A stretch of 64,000 nt of DNA from Fragilaria crotonensis (taxonomy: Eukaryota > Bacillariophyta > Fragilariophyceae > Fragilariales > Fragilariaceae): positions 1 through 64,000 of the forward strand of contig JAKSYS010000082.1 in assembly GCA_022925895.1 (NCBI GenBank). The letters run 5' to 3'. The notes under the pieces are model-generated. The model saw only the letters and a program-made list of their open reading frames with translations, had not been told where the DNA came from and ran no database searches. This document shows, one piece after another, positions 59,815-64,000 of the stretch. The first letter of the stretch is position 1, and the number at the start of each line of letters is the position of its first letter. Position numbers and translations under genes: made by a program.

Positions 59815-62800
59815 TTAGCTGTTGGGAGTGAGTTTCCGTGCTGTGCGCGTCGTTTTGTGTTGGATTTTCGCTGGTAGTGTCATTTTGTGTGTAAATTTCG
59901 CTGTCAGGTTCATCGTGCGTGAAAACTGTAGTTTCAGGTGCGTTTGCTGCAAGATTTTCGTTTTGTGGGTCGTTTTGTGCAGAAATTTCGTGCTGGGGGT
60001 CCGGGGTTCGAGTCGGATCGGAAAATAAAGCGGAACGGCGAGTTTTACAGCAAGACATGCGAAATGTGGTCCAGAAAATGTAGTTGTATCCTGTTGGAAG
60101 GTAATTATGTTGTTACTTGTAACTAATTCCATCTGATTGGGACAGCCTAGGCTATCACAGATAGAAAAAGGTAAGTAACCAGCATAACAACCAGGATAAG
60201 ACAGACATTGTAGACTAGACTCACCATTGTAGCCATTGGCTGAAAAGGGTGAATCAGGTCCCATTTGATCAATGAATGGAAACTCAGGATGAGACTCTTT
60301 CTCATTATAATAATAAGAAAGATGATTGTTGAAAAGTTGGATCTCAGGGTCACGGAGGGCATCAATGAGATGTGGCAATGCCCAGGCTTGATAGATGGAT
60401 TCCTCAAGTGGACCAGTTGTGAAAACTGGTATCATGCGAATAGCCAAGGAAAAGGGGACCGTTTTGGGATCGCGAGCGACGTGATACTTACTGGAATCAG
60501 GGTGGCGACGCAGGTTAGCGGCGCTGGTTGGAATCCAGTCGGGGTCGCCAATGTGATAGGAAAGAATTGGTTTGGCAAGTTGGGCTTTGAACAAAGCTTG
60601 GACTGACAATCTGTTGTAGGGTTCTCCATCTCTGTTGCTGATGATTGGTTGTTGATCATGGTTGAAAGTGGTGGGGAAGATTCCTGCTCTTGCTGTAGGT
60701 TTAGCAATCTCAGTTGATGAACCATTAGAGTAGGAGTTGGACGCAAGTGGGAGCCTTGGAACATGATAACGTGGGAGGAGGATGGTTCCTGGGAGAATGC
60801 CGGTCGGGTCCTTTGGATTCACAAGTTGCGCAACTCGGTAGAGGATATACTCGAAGTGCGGAAGGAAGTCAATCGAGAAGTTGATGCCGTTGGTAGGGAC
60901 TGGAGTGAGGTCAGAGTAGACATCCATGTAGTAGGTTTCCTCATTTGCTTCAGTTGGTTGCAGGGTAAACAGTTGGAGGAAGTCCAGAGGTTGGCAGACC
61001 ACATAGTTGATTGCAAGTGTGTCATCATTGACATCATCAAGATCCAATTGAACAAGGGAGGGCCTGGTAATCATGGGGAAGCAGGTTGCAAAGTTGGACA
61101 AGAATAGATCTGCAGGTGGAAGGTTGCCAATATGGAAGCGGTTGTTGGATAATTCTGGTTCCCTCGATCGTCGTCGCGTCTTGCGATTAATGAGACCATG
61201 TTCGAATAAGGCAAGGCGGATGATTGTCTGGGCAGTTCGCAAGGCAATCGATCGTTGTTCCTCGTCGTCCAATCGAAAAGAATTCGTGTATGCGACAAGA
61301 TAGGGATTCGCGCGCGCGAAATTCAAGTCCACGCGAAACATTTTCCGGTAGCGTTTCAATCCGCGATAAGGAATGCAAAAGGTAGGGAAAAGATCGGCTT
61401 CAAAGAAGGCATGGTTAGCAAAGCGGGGAGCGTCCGAAAAGTAGTGGTATCAGGGAACAAACTTAGAGCGGCGGCGGTAGACTTGATATCTTTTGCGATC
61501 TGGAACAAGTGTTTCGGGTAGAGGTCGTGTTGGCGAAAACCGTGTCGGTGGTAGGTGCTGTGGCGGTGGTGGGTTATGTAGTAGAGTCGGAGCGCGTAGA
61601 TGAGTCCGACAGCACATGTCGTTTCCATCGGGCAGTAGGGAGGGTTTTCGTAGAAGTCGCGGGTGATGTCGTAGTACTTATCCGGGATGCCGAAGGTCAA
61701 AAGGAGCGTTGTTCGTCTGTGAAATGCTGGGTTAGCAAGTTGGTAGCGCGGTTCAGAGTGTGAATCATGCCGAGTAGGTAGAACTTGTCGTCGCGGGAAT
61801 ACAGAGGGGAGTTAGGACTTGGCATCTGGTGTCTGAGAGTGATGTGGCGCGATATAGGCTTCATGTCGGATGACGTGATGTCGCGAATGTGATGAACTTC
61901 CGGTGGAGCGGCGAGAAAGTTGAGACAGAAAGCTGCGATAGTGGTGCTGATTTCGATGCAAAGCGGTAGGTCGCGTAGATGGATGGTACCGTTCAGTGGG
62001 TCGTCCAGCGTAGCTTCTGAGAACATCAAGGCCGACGATGGATGGTGAGCTGGGTCCTGGAACATTGCATAAGGGCGGTGGTGAACTGGGGCAAGAGGAT
62101 TCAAATGCCTTAGGGGTGGTTCAGGAAAAAGTGGGGGTAGCATCCGGACTGGTTGTTGAGTTGCTGCTTTGGGTAGCTCATTAAGTGCCTCCAAAATTGG
62201 GTTAGTTGCTGTTTCTTCCACAAATTCCTCTTCAATGCTTTCAATGATCATGGGTTCTGGCATGATTTCAACTTCTGGTAAGACTTCAGGGTCAGGAACA
62301 GGGTCAGAAGCAGGGTAAAAGTTAACAGATGGCTTAGTTGGTGAATTATCACTGGGGGAGTAATAATTTTCACCAACATCAGCACAATCAGGTCAGGGAA
62401 GAGGGGTAAATCTTCCAATTTGATAGGAACAGGATGCTGGACACTCAAGGAAGTGGAGGAAAGGCTGGGATCAGTGGGATTGTGGGCTCTGTAGGCACAC
62501 TGGGGTGGACTGGATTGGATCGCCGTACCGTCCACGACAGTAAACTCGACAGTATCATCATCATCACAGTACGATTCCAAGGCCTTTTCTTCAGCAGTTA
62601 GGGGCCGCGTGGTGCAAAGTGGACAAAGGGTCGATATCAAACGAGTCATCGGTAGGCGAAGCGGGCTGGGAAAATGGTCGAGTGGATGCGTCATCGGCAG
62701 AATGGTCATTGACGTTGGGACGCGGGGACGGTGTCTCGGGATAACACGGACTGTAAATACGGCGGTTGTCGGGGACTGTGGCGCTGACGCGAAGGGAGTT

Positions 62801-64000
62801 TGGACGGAATCCGGGTTTCGGCACAAAATTACGAGTCCCGAGTTCAGCACTGCGGTCATGACACGTCATAGTTTTCGTTCGCGAGGCTGCAGAGTTGTCG
62901 ACGTCCACCAATACGCGCGGGGGCGAGGGAAAATTTTGAACAGTCATTTCTCGAGAACCATCTGTCGGAATTCGCTCAAATTTGGCCAGGATGTCGACCA
63001 TACGGTGTGCTGGCGGCACGGAGTGTGAGTTTTGTTGCCCGATTACGCTGCGAACGAGGATGAGCAAATCAAGAATGGGCATCAACTGTTCATCTCCAGT
63101 CATCTTGATGGCAATTATGACAAGGTCTTCAAGGTCCTCATGATGCTGTAGAAAGCCAGTAAACTCAGTGAGGGTTGGAGTATAACCGAAGGAAGCAATT
63201 CTGTGGGTAAAAGTGGCGATTTCTGACTCCAGGCCAGGATGACTGGGGTGGATGAGTGTGGGAGGTTCTTTGGATTCTCCCTGGCACTGTTGTTGCTTTC
63301 TGGTTGAGGGAGGCTGATACTTTGATGGTGAAGGATGGAAGGGAAGGTTAAAAAGATGAGCAAAGAGACAGTCATGGAGATCTTTGCAGGTCTTCTGAAG
63401 GGTGGAGAAGCCAGATGGATTCATGCACCCGGGAGCTTGAAAAATTGGATTGTGAGCAGGTTGGGCAAAGTTGGTCAAGGTGGTAACTTTTGCGGTAGGA
63501 ATGCTTGGAGTGTTGGCTCTGGACTTGTAGGTGAGCGTGGGAGGCGAATTTGGAGCTTTCTGGGGCGTTTTCAAGTCGTTCGTATCATCGGTGAGATCGA
63601 TTACGTTGTGTTTGTTGGGGTTAGTGCGGCGCTTGGCGGCAGTAGTAGTGTGCTCCTCTGTAGTAATAACATCAGTAGGTCCAATGTTATTGCTCATAAC
63701 ATTGGTAGATGCAGCAGGTAAGGTAGTTGGACCGTTTTTGTTTGTAGTTTCGCCCATTTTGTTGTAGTAGTTGTCCATGGTAGTTGTGGTTGTAGTGGTC
63801 TGCATCTTTGCAGCCTTCTTGGTGGTAGAAGTAGCCCTGTGGCTAACTTTAGTGTCCTGCTGTGGTGGAGCTGCAAAGCCTGCTGCTTGCGCTCGTCAGG
63901 GTGGAGGTTGCGATCCTCTTCAATAATATCATCGATGTCGTCGGAGGTTAACTTGCAGACGTCAAAATAGGCGGGACCTTTCTCAGAGGTGCGCCTCTTC
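59815..64000 (-). mobile_element. Unidentified extra coding region upstream of gag
   Basis: Long minus-strand open stretches tile the region: 63805-62591 (Thr/Pro-rich start, then VIDLTDDTNDLKTPQK), 62263-61697, 61700-61356 and 61359-59815. The last contains FRVDLNFARANPYLVAYT, TFNHDQQPIISNRDGEPYN and SLQCLSYPGCYAGYLPF. Coding potential continues off the right edge. No capsid, envelope, polymerase or protease motif is recognised and no membrane-rich segment is seen. It has a few breaks but looks well preserved. It could be an accessory gene of the retroelement or a separate element/host gene lying next to it. Confidence 0.5.

Larger units (their letters stand above)
53500..64000 (-). mobile_element. 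Large Ty1/copia retroelement with long extra region upstream of gag, cut by window edge
   Basis: Minus-strand order from the right edge: extra coding region (64.0-59.8 kb), gag with zinc knuckle, protease (DSGATS, about 57680), integrase, reverse transcriptase, RNase H, polypurine tract, LTR. Integrase before reverse transcriptase marks copia. At more than 10.4 kb it is about twice the usual length. There are several breaks overall, but domains are well kept, so it is fairly young. The 5' LTR is not in the window. Whether the extra region truly belongs to it rests on shared strand and continuity. Confidence 0.75.

Overview
The window looks like nuclear DNA of a diatom, probably a pennate one (the exact species is inference). 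The reasons are: spliceosomal introns of 70-125 bp with GT..AG ends; two neighbouring proteins whose leaders carry the diatom plastid ASAF-type cleavage motif; several copia retroelements; and eukaryotic trafficking and signalling genes with stramenopile-like domain make-up.

Layout. 1-14.6 kb is a transposon graveyard. It holds a broken unknown coding block with a 63-bp tandem repeat, a zinc-finger DNA-transposon remnant, a DDE transposase remnant, a 5'-truncated copia fossil (9.0-11.8 kb) whose LTR carries a nested TA-flanked MITE, a Ulp1-protease fragment and an inverted-repeat element. 14.6-40.7 kb is a gene island: a large STAND/AAA ATPase, an unknown gene, VPS45, a membrane-anchored M16C peptidase homologue with altered catalytic residues, a plastid-targeted FSH1-type hydrolase, a D-galacturonate-reductase-like enzyme, a plastid-targeted DUF393 protein, SEC24, an ATX1-type copper chaperone in four small exons, an RNA methyltransferase, a phosphate transporter whose 3' end overlaps it, and ribosomal protein uS14 (S29). 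40.7-53.5 kb is mostly CpG-poor decayed sequence around one G-protein alpha gene and a small unknown gene. 53.5-64 kb is a large minus-strand copia element running off the right edge. It has an unusually long extra coding region upstream of gag and alternates sharply between CpG-rich and CpG-poor blocks.

SEC24 (COPII coat) and VPS45 (SM protein of endosomal fusion) both serve membrane traffic. The other genes look functionally unrelated. Most long host genes are interrupted by one-base frame breaks, usually in short homopolymers, while their protein sequence stays conserved on both sides. This looks more like draft-assembly indels than loss of every gene. Gene calls below therefore cover the full conserved span and state where the breaks lie.
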